DNA of 64,000 nt from Polynucleobacter sp. JS-JIR-II-b4 (GTDB taxonomy: Bacteria > Pseudomonadota > Gammaproteobacteria > Burkholderiales > Burkholderiaceae), in contig NZ_CP061306.1 of the NCBI RefSeq assembly GCF_018687815.1, forward strand, positions 434,001 to 498,000. The letters are read 5' to 3'. The translations under genes and the position numbers were made by a program. Positions 62,911-64,000 of this stretch are shown in pieces. The first letter of the stretch is position 1. Every line of letters starts with the position of its first letter. The notes beneath the pieces are model-generated. The model saw only the letters and a list, made by a program, of their open reading frames with translations, searched no databases and was not told the DNA's origin.

Positions 62911-64000
62911 ATGAGAATAGATAAATTAACAACCAAGTTTCAGGAGGCCTTAAGTGAGGCCCAAAGTATCGCTTTAGCTAAAGATAATCAATATATTGAA
63001 CCTGCCCACGTATTGCTGGCAATGTTGCGTGATTCTGATGGTGGCGCCAAGAGTTTGTTGACCCGAGCTGGGGTGAATGTTTCTGGGTTAGAAAAGGGCG
63101 CAGAGAAAATCATCGGCAATCTTCCTGAGGTGCAAGGCACGGGTGGAGAAGTGCAGGTCGGCCGTGATTTAAGTAACTGGCTCAACCTATGTGAAAAAGA
63201 GGCCAATAAGCGCAATGATCAATTTATTGCAGGCGAATTGTTCTTGCTAGTGGTGGCTGATGACAAAGGTGAGCTCGGTAAAGTGGCTCGTGAGAATGGA
63301 TTAAATCGTAAATCGTTAGAAGCGGCTATTGATTTAGTGCGCGGAGGAGAGTCAGTGAATAGTGCGGATGCTGAAGGCCAACGTGAAGCCTTAAAGAAAT
63401 ACACAGTCGATTTAACTGAGCGCGCGCGCATGGGCAAGCTCGATCCAGTCATTGGGCGTGATGATGAGATTCGTCGCACCATTCAAATTTTGCAACGTCG
63501 TGGCAAGAACAATCCGGTACTCATTGGTGAGCCAGGTGTTGGTAAGACTGCTATCGTTGAAGGCTTAGCGCAGCGTATTGTTAATGGTGAAGTTCCTGAG
63601 ACTTTGAAAAATAAGCGTGTCTTGGTCTTGGACATGGCCTTGTTATTGGCTGGTGCCAAGTACCGCGGTGAATTCGAAGAGCGTCTCAAGGCTGTTCTGA
63701 GTGATGTCGCCAAAGATGAAGGTCAAACCATTATCTTTATCGACGAGATTCATACGATGGTAGGTGCTGGTAAAGGTGATGGCGCAATGGATGCTGGAAA
63801 TATGCTCAAGCCTGCCTTGGCCCGCGGTGAATTACATTGCATTGGTGCAACTACCTTAGACGAATATCGTAAGTACATCGAAAAAGATCCAGCGCTGGAA
63901 CGTCGTTTCCAAAAAGTGATGGTGGAAGAGCCTACCGTCGAGGCAACTATTGCCATCTTGCGAGGCCTTAAAGAGCGCTATGAACTACATCATGGTATCG
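62911..64000 (+). CDS. clpB: Disaggregase ClpB (C-terminal part outside window)
   Basis: Hexameric AAA+ chaperone that rescues aggregated proteins with DnaK. The first 363 codons are present, about 42% of the usual 860 residues. The N-terminal repeat domain (about 1-145) starts [14 protein letters not shown]. The first ATPase domain has Walker A GEPGVGKT (206-213), Walker [10 protein letters not shown] and the pore loop [12 protein letters not shown] 62911 has GGAG upstream (62900-62903) and a heat-shock promoter before it. Confidence 0.97.
   Translation, partial: MRIDKLTTKFQEALSEAQSIALAKDNQYIEPAHVLLAMLRDSDGGAKSLLTRAGVNVSGLEKGAEKIIGNLPEVQGTGGEVQVGRDLSNWLNLCEKEANKRNDQFIAGELFLLVVADDKGELGKVARENGLNRKSLEAAIDLVRGGESVNSADAEGQREALKKYTVDLTERARMGKLDPVIGRDDEIRRTIQILQRRGKNNPVLIGEPGVGKTAIVEGLAQRIVNGEVPETLKNKRVLVLDMALLLAGAKYRGEFEERLKAVLSDVAKDEGQTIIFIDEIHTMVGAGKGDGAMDAGNMLKPALARGELHCIGATTLDEYRKYIEKDPALERRFQKVMVEEPTVEATIAILRGLKERYELHHGI

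Overview
The window looks like chromosomal DNA from a small, streamlined betaproteobacterium of the Burkholderiaceae, most likely Polynucleobacter or a close relative. The reasons are Burkholderiales-type gene order (yceF-yceD-rpmF-plsX-fabHDG-acpP-fabF-mucD-lepA-lepB-rnc-era-recO-pdxJ-acpS), moderate-to-low GC for that family, short intergenic gaps, priB between rpsF and rpsR, and an EF-P with Arg32 beside its rhamnosyltransferase EarP. The genus is inference from memory; no database search was possible. No rRNA, insertion sequence, prophage or CRISPR array was seen.

Layout. 1-4.9 kb: ferredoxin fdxA (cut by the left edge), a D-2-hydroxyacid dehydrogenase, a small membrane protein and a reverse-strand molybdenum-cofactor operon moaA-mobA-moeA. 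5-11.5 kb: ribonuclease E with a structured leader of about 375 nt, divergent from rluC, a HAD phosphatase and an S49 peptidase, then an RsmI-like methylase. 11.5-27.6 kb: a long forward block for phospholipid and fatty-acid synthesis (plsX, fabH, fabD, fabG, acpP, fabF) running into envelope proteolysis, translation and RNA processing (mucD, lepA, lepB, rnc, era), then recO, pdxJ, acpS and nagZ. 27.6-34.7 kb: efp and earP on the reverse strand, uvrC and pgsA forward, tRNA-Gly(GCC) and tRNA-Cys(GCA), a small lipoprotein, lexA and a divergent asparaginase. 34.8-38.8 kb: the rpsF-priB-rpsR-rplI ribosomal operon and dnaB, which is interrupted in frame by a 352-residue intein.

38.9-64 kb: a small secreted cysteine-repeat protein, a 1080-residue autotransporter, an NlpC/P60 lipoprotein and a PIN-PhoH ATPase with an attenuator-like leader, a peroxiredoxin, and a reverse-strand cluster for 4-amino-4-deoxy-L-arabinose modification of lipid A (arnT, arnB, arnC, split arnA, arnD). 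Then come an AlaA-type aminotransferase with hom and thrC (threonine synthesis), a second molybdenum-cofactor cluster (moeA-moaD-moaE), an orphan lipoprotein, an OxlT-type MFS transporter, a gamma-glutamyltransferase-like Ntn hydrolase, a GIY-YIG protein and the 5' part of clpB, which has a heat-shock-type promoter.

Most genes are ordinary housekeeping. The items most worth a second look are: the DnaB intein, which carries the Trp-Cys-Thr signature of class 3 inteins plus an apparently intact LAGLIDADG endonuclease; the phoH leader; the absence of rpoE-rseA-rseB between fabF and mucD; earP and uvrC starting on overlapping start codons; and the split-ArnA lipid A cluster with no visible flippase genes.
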